This document shows positions 6,519 to 13,692 of a stretch of 13,851 bases of DNA, one piece after another (the first letter of the stretch is position 1; each line of letters opens with the position of its first letter). The position numbers and the translations under genes were made by a program. The notes under the pieces were generated by a model. That model did not search any database, had not been told where the DNA came from, and was given only the letters and a program-made list of their open reading frames with translations. The stretch is from CAWBRT01 sp050015355 (GTDB lineage: Bacteria > Acidobacteriota > Terriglobia > Terriglobales > Acidobacteriaceae), in NCBI GenBank assembly GCA_050015355.1, contig JBEKBO010000122.1, forward strand, positions 1 through 13,851, given 5' to 3'.

Positions 6519-7625
6519 ATGATGAAGAACTGGTCTATTGCGGCCGGCACCATCTTCGGGATTCAGTTGCGAATCCACGTCGGCTTCGTCTTTTTGCTTC
6601 TATTCATCTGGTTCACCGACACACTGGCGTCCGGCACAGAGGGCGCGGTGCGCGGCATGGCGCTGGTTGGCATAGTGTTCGGGTCCGTAGTGGCACACGA
6701 GCTTGGACACGCGATTCTGGCGGTTCGTTCTGGCTTGAAAGTCCGCTCGGTTGTGCTGCTGCCCATCGGCGGCGTAACCGTGATGGAGAATCCGTCGCAG
6801 CCCGATTCCAATCCCCAGCGTGAGCTGCGTATCGCGGCCATTGGACCGATTATCAATCTGTTGCTCGCTCTGGTTTCGGGCACGGTGATCGCGCTTTTCT
6901 TTCCGCAGGCACACTTGTTCGAACGGCCTTACATCGTCAGCAGCAATCTGGTGCGCAGCTTCGCCTGGGCGAACCTGTTTCTGGGAGCCTTCAACCTGCT
7001 GCCGGCTTACCCGCTGGATGGCGGACGGGTGCTGCGCGCCTGGTTTGCGGAGCGCATGGATCAAGTGACGGCTACGCGGCGGGCCGTCAGCATTGGGCAG
7101 TCTTTTGCCATGCTGATGATTTTTGCCGGCGCCGTTTGGAACGCCTGGTTCATGCTGATTGGCATATTCCTGTTCTTCGGCGGCATGCTGGAAGACCGTT
7201 CGGCGGTTTTCCAGGCAGTTACGGAAAACGTTCACATGGAAGACGTGATGCTGACCGAGTTCTCGACCCTGTCGCCCGCCGATACCCTGGAGCACGCGCT
7301 GGAAAAGGCTTTGCACTCTCTGCAAGACGATTTTCCCGTGGTCCGCGGAACCGACATGGTCGGCGTCATTTCGCGGCAGGTCATCATGGAGAATCTTCGC
7401 ACCGAGGGCAACGGCTACGTGCAAGCCGCCATGGTCCGCATTTTTCATGTTGCCGGCCCCAAGGAGACACTGGCCAGCGCGCTGGCTAAAGTCGGGCGCG
7501 CCGGCATCTCGCTGATACCTGTCGTGGACGGTGAAAGCCTGGTGGGCATCGTTACCATGCAGAACTTGATGCACAGCATGGCTTTGCTCTCCGAAAGGCG
7601 CAAACTGCGGAGCGCCGCCGAGTAG
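6519..7625 (+). CDS. Site-2-type intramembrane metalloprotease with C-terminal CBS pair
   Basis: A membrane-embedded zinc protease (peptidase family M50B) that probably cleaves transmembrane substrates. The 368-aa protein has several hydrophobic segments (about 20-33, 47-68, 107-128, 145-162 and 193-222). The zinc motif HELGH is at residues 60-64, with catalytic Glu61. The third ligand lies in NLLPAYPLDGG (159-169), Asp167. A Bateman module of two CBS domains fills about 240-355, a known architecture (SpoIVFB-like with CBS). In the Bacillus relative, ATP binding to CBS domains modulates cleavage; similar control here is an inference. ATG codons occur at 6519 and 6522. GAGG at 6514-6517 sits too close to the first, so 6522 may be the true start. 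No PDZ domain is present, unlike RseP. Its substrate, for example an anti-sigma factor, is not in the window. The RlmI-type gene follows on the same strand after 114 bp. Confidence 0.92.
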   Translation: MMKNWSIAAGTIFGIQLRIHVGFVFLLLFIWFTDTLASGTEGAVRGMALVGIVFGSVVAHELGHAILAVRSGLKVRSVVLLPIGGVTVMENPSQPDSNPQRELRIAAIGPIINLLLALVSGTVIALFFPQAHLFERPYIVSSNLVRSFAWANLFLGAFNLLPAYPLDGGRVLRAWFAERMDQVTATRRAVSIGQSFAMLMIFAGAVWNAWFMLIGIFLFFGGMLEDRSAVFQAVTENVHMEDVMLTEFSTLSPADTLEHALEKALHSLQDDFPVVRGTDMVGVISRQVIMENLRTEGNGYVQAAMVRIFHVAGPKETLASALAKVGRAGISLIPVVDGESLVGIVTMQNLMHSMALLSERRKLRSAAE

Positions 7626-7739
7626 GATTAAAACCCTCAGCCCGCCGAGTGGCGCCTGTCATCTTGGGCTCAAACGAGGCGAGACCCGCGCCACCAACAA
7701 TCTGCCACTTCTAACGAACTCGACACCGGGGATAACACA

Positions 7740-8945
7740 CTGAAGCACGTCGATTCCATTCCGCAAGCCGTTGTTTCCGCTCGGGCTGCTGCCCGCCTTC
7801 GCGGCGGTCACGTCTGGGTTTATCGCTCCGACCTGGAGCAGGTTCAAGACGCCTCGCCCGGCGCGCTGGTCTCGGTAACCGACCGGCGCGGCAAAGCGCT
7901 CGGCACCGGCCTCTATAGCAGCGCCTCGCAGATAGCGGTTCGCTTGCTGGCTCGCGATGGCATTGCTCCCGGTCAGTTGCTGCCGCTGATTCGCCAACGC
8001 ATTCTTGACGCGTTGGCCTTCCGCCGCCAGACCGTTCGCGACAGCGACGCTTACCGCCTCATTTTCAGCGAAGCCGACCTGTTACCGGGAGTAATCGCCG
8101 ACCGATACGGCGATTTGATAACCCTGCAAGTTCTCACCCAGGCCATGGACCTGGACCCTGTGCGCGAAACGGTGACCCGGACGCTGACTGAGGAGCTCAA
8201 GCCCGCCGCCATTATCGAACGCGTGGACACGCGCATTCGGGAGCTGGAGCAATTGCCTCCGCGTCCGGATCAGGTAGTGTTCGCCTCTGACGAATCCGCT
8301 GCCAAGACAGCGACCGTCGTCAGCATGAATGGCATTCGCTTTCATTACGACGCGCTCGCCGGACAGAAGAGCGGAGCCTTTCTCGACCAGCGTGAGAACT
8401 ACGCCGCCGCCGAACGTTACGCCCGCGGACGCGCCCTGGATATCTTCACCTACCAGGGCGGATTCGCCTTGCACCTGAACCGGGTTTGTGAGCAGGTGAC
8501 GGCTGTCGATGCCTCACTGCCGGCCCTGCAAATGGCCGAGAAGAATGCTGCCCTCAACGGCGGACGCGAAATCGAGTGGATTGAAGCCAACGCCTTCGAC
8601 CTGCTGCGCGACTATGCCGATGCGGGCCGGCAGTACGAAACCATCGTGCTCGATCCTCCGGCGTTCGCCAAGAACCGGCGCACCCTGGACACCGCCATGC
8701 GCGGCTACAAGGAACTCAATCTGCGGGCGATGAAAATGCTCACCCATGGCGGTGTGCTTGCTACCTGCTCCTGCTCGTTCCACGTCGCGGAAGCTGAGTT
8801 CCTCGAGATGCTTTTGCAGGCGGCCAACGATGTGCACCGCGAAGTGCGCATCCTGGAGAAACGGGGTCAGGCCAAGGACCATCCCGTGCTGCTCGGGGTG
8901 CCGGAAACCGCGTATCTGAAGTGCATAATCTGCCAAGTGCTGTGA
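7740..8945 (+). CDS. rlmI: RlmI-type 23S rRNA (cytosine-C5)-methyltransferase, likely CTG start
   Basis: SAM-dependent methyltransferase of the RlmI group, which methylates C1962 of 23S rRNA in E. coli. The C-terminal catalytic part shows DALAGQKSGAFLDQREN, then TYQGGFAL (about 238-245), DPPAF (305-309) and the cysteine motif CSCSF (343-347). The N-terminal PUA-like RNA-binding domain is encoded upstream of the first common start codon (TTG 7944): reading back gives GGHVWVYRSDLEQV and GALVSVTDRRGKALGTGLY without a stop. No ATG, GTG or TTG begins this part. CTG 7740 gives 401 aa, close to the E. coli protein (about 396), starts LKHVDSIPQ, and has GGGGAT 6-11 nt upstream. The exact start is therefore inferred, and the rRNA position is by analogy. 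Confidence 0.88.
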   Translation: MKHVDSIPQAVVSARAAARLRGGHVWVYRSDLEQVQDASPGALVSVTDRRGKALGTGLYSSASQIAVRLLARDGIAPGQLLPLIRQRILDALAFRRQTVRDSDAYRLIFSEADLLPGVIADRYGDLITLQVLTQAMDLDPVRETVTRTLTEELKPAAIIERVDTRIRELEQLPPRPDQVVFASDESAAKTATVVSMNGIRFHYDALAGQKSGAFLDQRENYAAAERYARGRALDIFTYQGGFALHLNRVCEQVTAVDASLPALQMAEKNAALNGGREIEWIEANAFDLLRDYADAGRQYETIVLDPPAFAKNRRTLDTAMRGYKELNLRAMKMLTHGGVLATCSCSFHVAEAEFLEMLLQAANDVHREVRILEKRGQAKDHPVLLGVPETAYLKCIICQVL

Positions 8946-9077
8946 GATTGGCATCTGAGTGGTTGCCGAATATCCCCCGCGCGGAAAACATGCCGACTCC
9001 CATCAATAGTAAATAAACCTTTAATTCATAATCAGTTACGGAGATTAACGCAAGGCGACTTTTTTCTCTATAATTAT

Positions 9078-9106
9078 TTGACATTAATACACTCATATTT
9101 TATGAT
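9078..9106 (+). promoter_or_regulatory. Housekeeping sigma promoter of clpB
   Basis: TTGACA (9078-9083, perfect -35) and TATGAT (9101-9106, one mismatch to -10) are separated by exactly 17 nt in an AT-rich stretch. Transcription would begin near 9113, giving a leader of about 80 nt. No CIRCE element (TTAGCACTC inverted repeat) overlaps it. No sigma-32-type promoter was seen. Confidence 0.75.
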
Positions 9107-9125
9107 TCACTTTTAATGCAATCTC

Positions 9126-9140
9126 CGGCAGCGGCTGCCG
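9126..9140 (+). other. Stem-loop in the clpB leader
   Basis: CGGCA (9126-9130) pairs with TGCCG (9136-9140) around GCGGC; the whole is a 7+1+7 palindrome. It lies in the predicted clpB leader, about 54 nt before the start codon and before the GAGG ribosome site at 9180-9183. A regulatory role is possible but not shown. Confidence 0.35.
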
Positions 9141-9193
9141 TTCATCCGCATTGATCAAATCCGGCAAAAGATTCAGACTGAGGTTCACAAGTT

Positions 9194-11824
9194 ATGGCCA
9201 TTCGATGGGACAAATTAACGGTTAAGGCGCAGGAAGCCTTCCAGCGCGCCAACGATCTCGCCTCCGAGCACGGCAATCCCGAGGTGATGCCGGTGCATCT
9301 GCTGGCCGCGCTGCTGGAAGATCGCGAAGGAATCGTGCTTCCGTTGCTCGGCAAACTCGGCGCGCAGGCCAATGCCGTGCAGCAGGCGTCGATGCGCGAA
9401 ATCGAGCGGCTGCCGAAGCTGGGCAATGCCTCGGCGCAGGCGCATTTAGCGGATTCCACCACCGAACTGCTGGACCAGGCGTTCAAGCAGGCAGCCAATT
9501 TCAAGGACGAGTATGTTTCGACCGAACACCTTCTGCTGGCGATCACGCAGTTGAAGCGTAATTCGGCGCGCGACCTGCTGGCCGCGGCCGGCGTAACGCA
9601 CGACGCCATTCTCAAGGCGCTGACCTCCGTCCGTGGAACGCAGAGTGTTACCGATCAGAATCCCGAGGCGAAATACCAGGCCCTGGAGCGGTACGCGCGC
9701 GATCTGACGGAGCTTGCCCGCCAGGGAAAACTCGATCCCGTGATTGGCCGCGATGATGAGATTCGTCGCACCATTCAGGTGCTCTCGCGACGCACCAAGA
9801 ATAATCCTGTGCTGATTGGCGAGCCGGGCGTGGGCAAGACGGCCATTGTCGAAGGTCTGGCGCAGCGCATCGTCGCCGGTGACGTTCCCGAGCAACTGAA
9901 GAACAAGCGCGTAGTGTCGCTGGATCTCGGAGCGATGCTGGCCGGGGCGAAATATCGCGGCGAGTTCGAAGACCGCCTCAAGGCCGTGCTCAAGGACATC
10001 GAGGAAAGCGACGGCAAGGTCGTTCTCTTTATCGACGAGTTGCATACGCTGGTTGGCGCTGGCGCCGCCGAGGGCGCCATTGACGCCTCGAACATGCTGA
10101 AGCCGGCGCTGGCCAGAGGCGATCTGCGCGCGATTGGCGCAACCACGCTGAATGAGTATCGCAAGTACATCGAGAAAGACGCCGCGCTGGCGCGCCGCTT
10201 CCAGATCGTCTTTGTCGGCGAGCCCACTGTCGAGGATACGATTGCCATTTTGCGCGGCCTGAAGGAGCGCTACGAAGTTCACCATGGAGTCCGCATCAAG
10301 GATTCTGCGATTGTGGCTGCGGCAATGTTGTCGCACCGTTACATCAGCGACCGCTTTCTGCCGGATAAGGCGATCGATCTGATCGACGAGGCGGCGGCCT
10401 CTCTGCGCATCCAGATCGACTCGGTGCCGACGGAGATCGATGAGCTTGAGCGGCGCGCCACGCAATTGGAAATCGAGCGCCAGGCGCTGAAGAAGGAAGA
10501 CGACGCGAATTCGCGCGAGCGGCTTGAGATTGTCGAACGCGAACTTGCCGGTCTGCGCGAGCAGTCCAATGCCCTCAAGGCCCGCTGGAAACAAGAGAAA
10601 AGCGCGATTGCCCGCATCAGCGATTTGAAAGAGAAGATCGAGAAGCTGAAGCTCGACCAGCAGAACGCCACGCGGCGCAACGATTACGAACGCGCCTCGC
10701 GCATCCAGTACGACGAGCTGCCGAAGTTGCAGCGCGAGCTGGACAAGCTGAACTCCGATTCGGACAACGAGCGCTCGCGCATGCTGAAAGAAGAAGTGGA
10801 CGAAGAGGATGTTGCGCGCATCGTCAGCAAGTGGACCGGCATTCCGGTTTCGAAGATGCTCGAAGGCGAAGTCAAGAAGCTGGTCGAGATGGAATCGCGT
10901 TTGCGGCAGCGCGTGATTGGGCAGGACACGGCGCTTGAAAAGGTGGCCAATGCCATACGCCGTTCGCGGGCCGGACTCAGCGATCCACGGCGTCCGATCG
11001 GCTCTTTTATCTTCCTTGGTCCGACTGGCGTGGGCAAGACCGAGCTGGCCCGGGCTCTCGCCGAGTTCCTCTTTGACGACGAACACGCCATGGTGCGCAT
11101 CGACATGAGCGAGTACATGGAGAAGCACTCGGTTTCGCGGCTGATCGGCGCGCCTCCCGGCTATGTTGGCTACGATGAAGGCGGGCAGTTGACCGAGGCT
11201 GTGCGGCGGCGTCCCTACGCGGTACTCTTGTTCGACGAAATCGAAAAGGCGCATCCCGATGTATTCAACATCTTTCTGCAAATCATGGATGACGGCCGCC
11301 TGACCGACGGCAAAGGCCGCATCGTCGATTTCAAGAACACCATCATCATCATGACCTCGAACATCGGCGCGATGTTCCTGCAGGGTGATCTCTCAACGCC
11401 GCAGAAGTTCGCCGAGGCGAGCAAGCATGTCATGCAGGCCCTGCAGCAGCACTTCAAGCCGGAGTTTCTGAATCGCGTGGACGACGTGGTGCTTTTCAAT
11501 CCGCTCGGTGTCGAGCAGTTGTCGAAGATCGTCGAGCTGCGGTTGGAGGACCTGCGGAGACTGCTGGCCGATCGCAAGATCTCGCTGGAGTTGACCGATG
11601 CCGCCAAGCGCGTGTTGCTCGGCGAAGGTTACGACTTCAATTACGGTGCGCGTCCGCTCAAGCGCGCCATCCAGCGGCTGGTGCAAGACCCGCTGGCGCT
11701 GAAGATCCTCGACGGCGAGGTGCTGCACGGCGATCATGTAGTGGTCGACGCCGCTCCCGGCGGCCATGCGATGGCATTCAAGGTCGAGCGCCACGCCGCG
11801 GAACGCCAGCCGACGAAGGCCTGA
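9194..11824 (+). CDS. clpB: Chaperone ClpB (Hsp100 disaggregase)
   Basis: Hexameric AAA+ machine that works with DnaK to pull polypeptides out of aggregates; cytoplasmic. The 876-aa protein has all parts in order. A double Clp-N domain occupies residues 1-145. The first AAA+ module has Walker A GEPGVGKT (209-216), pore loop KYRGEFE (253-259) and Walker B LFIDE (278-282). A coiled-coil middle domain (about 411-525, rich in E, K, R and L) distinguishes ClpB from ClpA and ClpC. The second AAA+ module has Walker A GPTGVGKT (609-616), pore loop GYVG (656-659), Walker B LLFDE (678-682) and sensor-2 GARPLKR near the C terminus. No ClpP-binding tripeptide loop was noticed. GAGG lies 10 nt before the ATG. 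It is expressed from its own promoter, with no clear intrinsic terminator downstream. The other protein quality control genes nearby are not in the same transcript. Confidence 0.98.
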   Translation: MAIRWDKLTVKAQEAFQRANDLASEHGNPEVMPVHLLAALLEDREGIVLPLLGKLGAQANAVQQASMREIERLPKLGNASAQAHLADSTTELLDQAFKQAANFKDEYVSTEHLLLAITQLKRNSARDLLAAAGVTHDAILKALTSVRGTQSVTDQNPEAKYQALERYARDLTELARQGKLDPVIGRDDEIRRTIQVLSRRTKNNPVLIGEPGVGKTAIVEGLAQRIVAGDVPEQLKNKRVVSLDLGAMLAGAKYRGEFEDRLKAVLKDIEESDGKVVLFIDELHTLVGAGAAEGAIDASNMLKPALARGDLRAIGATTLNEYRKYIEKDAALARRFQIVFVGEPTVEDTIAILRGLKERYEVHHGVRIKDSAIVAAAMLSHRYISDRFLPDKAIDLIDEAAASLRIQIDSVPTEIDELERRATQLEIERQALKKEDDANSRERLEIVERELAGLREQSNALKARWKQEKSAIARISDLKEKIEKLKLDQQNATRRNDYERASRIQYDELPKLQRELDKLNSDSDNERSRMLKEEVDEEDVARIVSKWTGIPVSKMLEGEVKKLVEMESRLRQRVIGQDTALEKVANAIRRSRAGLSDPRRPIGSFIFLGPTGVGKTELARALAEFLFDDEHAMVRIDMSEYMEKHSVSRLIGAPPGYVGYDEGGQLTEAVRRRPYAVLLFDEIEKAHPDVFNIFLQIMDDGRLTDGKGRIVDFKNTIIIMTSNIGAMFLQGDLSTPQKFAEASKHVMQALQQHFKPEFLNRVDDVVLFNPLGVEQLSKIVELRLEDLRRLLADRKISLELTDAAKRVLLGEGYDFNYGARPLKRAIQRLVQDPLALKILDGEVLHGDHVVVDAAPGGHAMAFKVERHAAERQPTKA

Positions 11825-11926
11825 GCGATTTCAGGGAGGTGGCGGCTGCCTCATGGGATATACCTCCTGTAAAACTGCTCGAAGTCCGACACGGTGGGCC
11901 GGACAAGCATGTGTGGCCGGCCGAGG

Positions 11927-12121
11927 GGCTGCTGAAAAACTTGTAGCAGTGTCATCCTGAGGTCGCACCGGTTTTGTGCGACCGAAGGATCTGCTTTATT
12001 TTCAGGACGCGCAAACAGCAGATCCTTCGCTCCTCCACCCCAGCAACGGCAAAAAGCGGCCGTCGCCGGGGACCCCGGCTGCGCTCAGGATGACATCTCG
12101 GAGAAAAGTTTTTCAGCAGCC
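11927..12121. repeat. 195-bp intergenic repeat with nested inverted repeats
   Basis: Three perfect inverted repeats are nested: a 16-nt outer pair (11927-11942 with 12106-12121), a 12-nt pair TGTCATCCTGAG/CTCAGGATGACA (11950-11961 with 12084-12095), and a 13-nt inner pair CGAAGGATCTGCT/AGCAGATCCTTCG (11983-11995 with 12017-12029). Between them lie separate hairpins: GTCGCAC/GTGCGAC (11962-11968 with 11976-11982), ACGGC/GCCGT (12046-12050 with 12059-12063) and GCCGGG/CCCGGC (12065-12070 with 12074-12079). The whole can fold as a branched, cloverleaf-like structure on either strand. No protein is encoded. A partial second copy is at 13624-13692. It fills the gap between clpB and the SdpI-family gene, ending 18 nt before the latter's ATG. 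The ends resemble a non-autonomous mobile element, but no clear target duplication was found. Confidence 0.85.
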
Positions 12122-12139
12122 GGCCCAGAAAGACAAACC

Positions 12140-12487
12140 ATGTTGATGCTTGCGCCCCCCGGTTTCGCGGGGAAACTCGCAATCCTGTGGATTGCACCCG
12201 CGCTGACGATCGCGCTCTCGGTTCCGATGGTCCTCGGCAAGATACCGCCTAACCGCTTTTACGGTTTTCGTACACGGAAGACACTATCGAATCCCGAAGT
12301 CTGGTATCGCGCCAATCGCCTTGCCGGAATTGATTTGATCGTTGCCTCGCTGGCGAGCCTTCTCGCATCGCTCCTGTTGCTTCCGCTGCTGCCGGAACAA
12401 GACGCTCTGCTCGCAAGTGTGCTGCTGTTCGCTATGGGGGCGATGCTGGCAACCGGTCACAGTCTTTGGCAACTTCGGAAGCTGTAG
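12140..12487 (+). CDS. SdpI-family small membrane protein
   Basis: A 115-aa protein with three or so hydrophobic helices (about 10-32, 65-86 and 88-106) around a conserved polar motif, IPPNRFYGFRTRKTLSNPEV, then WYRANRLAG. That motif marks the C-terminal SdpI domain. In Bacillus, SdpI gives immunity to the SdpC toxin and controls an autorepressor. Most homologues elsewhere are orphan proteins of unknown role, and no sdpC-like or regulator gene is seen here. The length fits single-domain members. The start at ATG 12140 has only a weak upstream purine tract (AGAAAGA); a second in-frame ATG is at 12146. It lies just after the 195-bp repeat, which separates it from clpB, so its promoter may be inside or beside the repeat. 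Confidence 0.82.
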   Translation: MLMLAPPGFAGKLAILWIAPALTIALSVPMVLGKIPPNRFYGFRTRKTLSNPEVWYRANRLAGIDLIVASLASLLASLLLLPLLPEQDALLASVLLFAMGAMLATGHSLWQLRKL

Positions 12488-12577
12488 AGAGGCGAGGGGT
12501 CGAATTCACAGTGCGGAATTCCGGTGCCGGTCGACATAGCTCGCTCGGAAGGGAATGCCTGAGCCTGCTGTTGGAAG

Positions 12578-12916
12578 CTACTTGCTCTCGGCAGCAGTGC
12601 TGGCGGAGGGTTTGCTCTCCGGCACGCTCGGCGTGGAGCCTGCCTCGGCAGTGTCCTTCGAGTGCCCATTATCCTTTGACTCGGCAGCACCCTTCGAGTG
12701 CCCATTATCCTTTGCGGAGCCCTCGGACTTGGAACCCTTGCGGGCATAGTCGGTTACATACCAGCCTGAGCCCTTGAACTGCACGGTGGGAGCGCAAAGC
12801 AGTTGCTCAACTTCTAGTCCGCACTTGGGACACACACGAACAGGATCGTCGGAAAACTTCTGAATTTTCTCGAATTGATGTTTGCAGCTTTTGCAGCGAT
12901 ATTCGTATAGAGGCAC
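12578..12916 (-). CDS. FmdB-family zinc-ribbon protein
   Basis: A 112-aa protein starting MPLYEYRCKSC. Two CxxC knuckles (Cys8/Cys11 and Cys29/Cys32) form the zinc ribbon of the FmdB/YwhL-type putative regulatory family, followed by the conserved FKGSGWYVTDY segment (47-57). The role is not established; the founding member was proposed to regulate formamidase expression. After about residue 60 the tail is low-complexity (Ser, Lys, Ala, Glu, Gly) and contains two tandem copies of a 12-residue unit including DNGHSK. The start is GTG at 12916 with GGAG about 8 nt upstream. It is transcribed opposite to both neighbours. Confidence 0.92.
   Translation of the reverse strand: MPLYEYRCKSCKHQFEKIQKFSDDPVRVCPKCGLEVEQLLCAPTVQFKGSGWYVTDYARKGSKSEGSAKDNGHSKGAAESKDNGHSKDTAEAGSTPSVPESKPSASTAAESK
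12644..12714. repeat. 36-bp tandem repeat inside the FmdB-family gene
   Basis: Two copies of a 36-bp unit lie side by side (starting near 12644 and 12680). The 24-nt part at 12655-12678 is identical to 12691-12714. Each unit encodes 12 residues of the disordered tail, so copy-number change would keep the reading frame. Confidence 0.85.
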
Positions 12917-13157
12917 GAAGAAGACTCCGGAGGGTAATCAGTTTTCGTCCCGAATTGCCGGTATGATCACGGCGCCCAGCTCAACCAAGCCCCCAAACCT
13001 GTCTTAGAAGGCAAGGGCGGGAACACAGAAGTATGATTGCCTCTATTCATTCTAAGTTGCCGGGCACGGAGAGTCAATTTTGCCTGCGCGGCCCCGCCAG
13101 CGAAAAAGTTGGCTTTTCGGATTGGGCATTATGGCTGATAGTAAGAGAAGAAAGAAG

Positions 13158-13163
13158 AAGGAG
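13158..13163 (+). promoter_or_regulatory. Ribosome site that sets the thioesterase start at TTG 13171
   Basis: AAGGAG lies 7 nt before an in-frame TTG. Neither the upstream ATG 13033 nor the downstream ATG 13195 has a comparable site. Confidence 0.6.
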
Positions 13164-13170
13164 AGCAAGA

Positions 13171-13599
13171 TTGTCTGCCAGCGACACCAGCCCGATGGAC
13201 AGTGAGCGTATCAAGAGACTCCTTGAGCGAGACCGTTTCGCCCACGAGAACGGAATGCGGATCGTCGAGATTCGTCGAGGATTCGCCCGAACGGAGATGA
13301 CGGTCGAAGCGCGACACCTCAATGCCGTCGGCATTCTGCAAGGCGGCGCATTGTTTACGCTCGCCGACCTTGCCTTCGCCGGCGCCTCGAACTCGCATGG
13401 AGTTGTCGCCGTAAGCGTCCAGGCGGATGTGACTTGGTTCAGGGCGGTCGACGGTGGAAAGCTGACCGCCGTGGCAGAGGAAGTTTCCCGCAGCAGCAAG
13501 CTCTCGACCTGCGTCGTCCGCGTCAGCAACGAACGCGACGAACTCGTGGCGCTGTTCAAGGGCGTTGCCTACATCAAGGGATCGCCGCTGGAAGCATAG
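13171..13599 (+). CDS. PaaI-type hotdog-fold thioesterase
   Basis: Probable acyl-CoA thioesterase of the PaaI/YbgC-like hotdog superfamily, acting in the cytoplasm as a multimer. From TTG 13171 the protein is 142 aa, the usual family size. The signature is the stretch HLNAVGILQGGALFTLADLA (residues 49-68): the hotdog helix with the GG turn and Asp66, which matches the catalytic acid of PaaI. Central strands (VSVQADVTWFRAV) and C-terminal strands (VALFKGVAYIKG) follow the fold. The frame is open upstream to ATG 13033, but that extension looks unlike the family. The AAGGAG site and the normal length favour TTG; ATG 13195 is a second choice. Substrate is unknown; no phenylacetate pathway genes are nearby. 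Confidence 0.88.
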   Translation: MSASDTSPMDSERIKRLLERDRFAHENGMRIVEIRRGFARTEMTVEARHLNAVGILQGGALFTLADLAFAGASNSHGVVAVSVQADVTWFRAVDGGKLTAVAEEVSRSSKLSTCVVRVSNERDELVALFKGVAYIKGSPLEA

Positions 13600-13623
13600 G
13601 CGCGCCGTGGCTCGCTATATGTA

Positions 13624-13692
13624 TCAGGATGTCATCCTGAGCTCGCCGGCTCGCTTTTGCCGTCGCAGGTGGGGAAGCGAAGGATTTATCTA
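13624..13692. repeat. Second, partial copy of the intergenic repeat
   Basis: TGTCATCCTGAG (13630-13641) is identical to the 12-nt core of the 11927-12121 repeat, and CGAAGGAT (13678-13685) matches the start of its inner stem. The sequence between the two boxes is different and longer. The left box is also part of a local palindrome, TCAGGATG-T-CATCCTGA (13624-13640). The right half of the element is absent; a putative IS630-like end begins after the TA at 13691-13692. Confidence 0.65.

Noticed and set aside
6600..7574. Minus-strand open frame opposite the site-2 protease
   Set aside because: Antisense shadow with His/Gln/Arg-rich composition; the protease motifs on the plus strand are decisive.
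9446..11281. Very long minus-strand open frame (611 codons) opposite clpB
   Set aside because: Shadow of clpB on the other strand; composition is that of an antisense frame, and there is no ribosome site or family match.
11952..12197. Minus-strand frame with a CHPERSRG string across the intergenic repeat
   Set aside because: This translation is the well-known artefact of the repeat family, not a protein.
13131..13205. 24-codon frame MADSKRRKKKESK... overlapping the thioesterase start
   Set aside because: It has no ribosome site of its own and consists mostly of the purine-rich leader that holds the thioesterase ribosome site.
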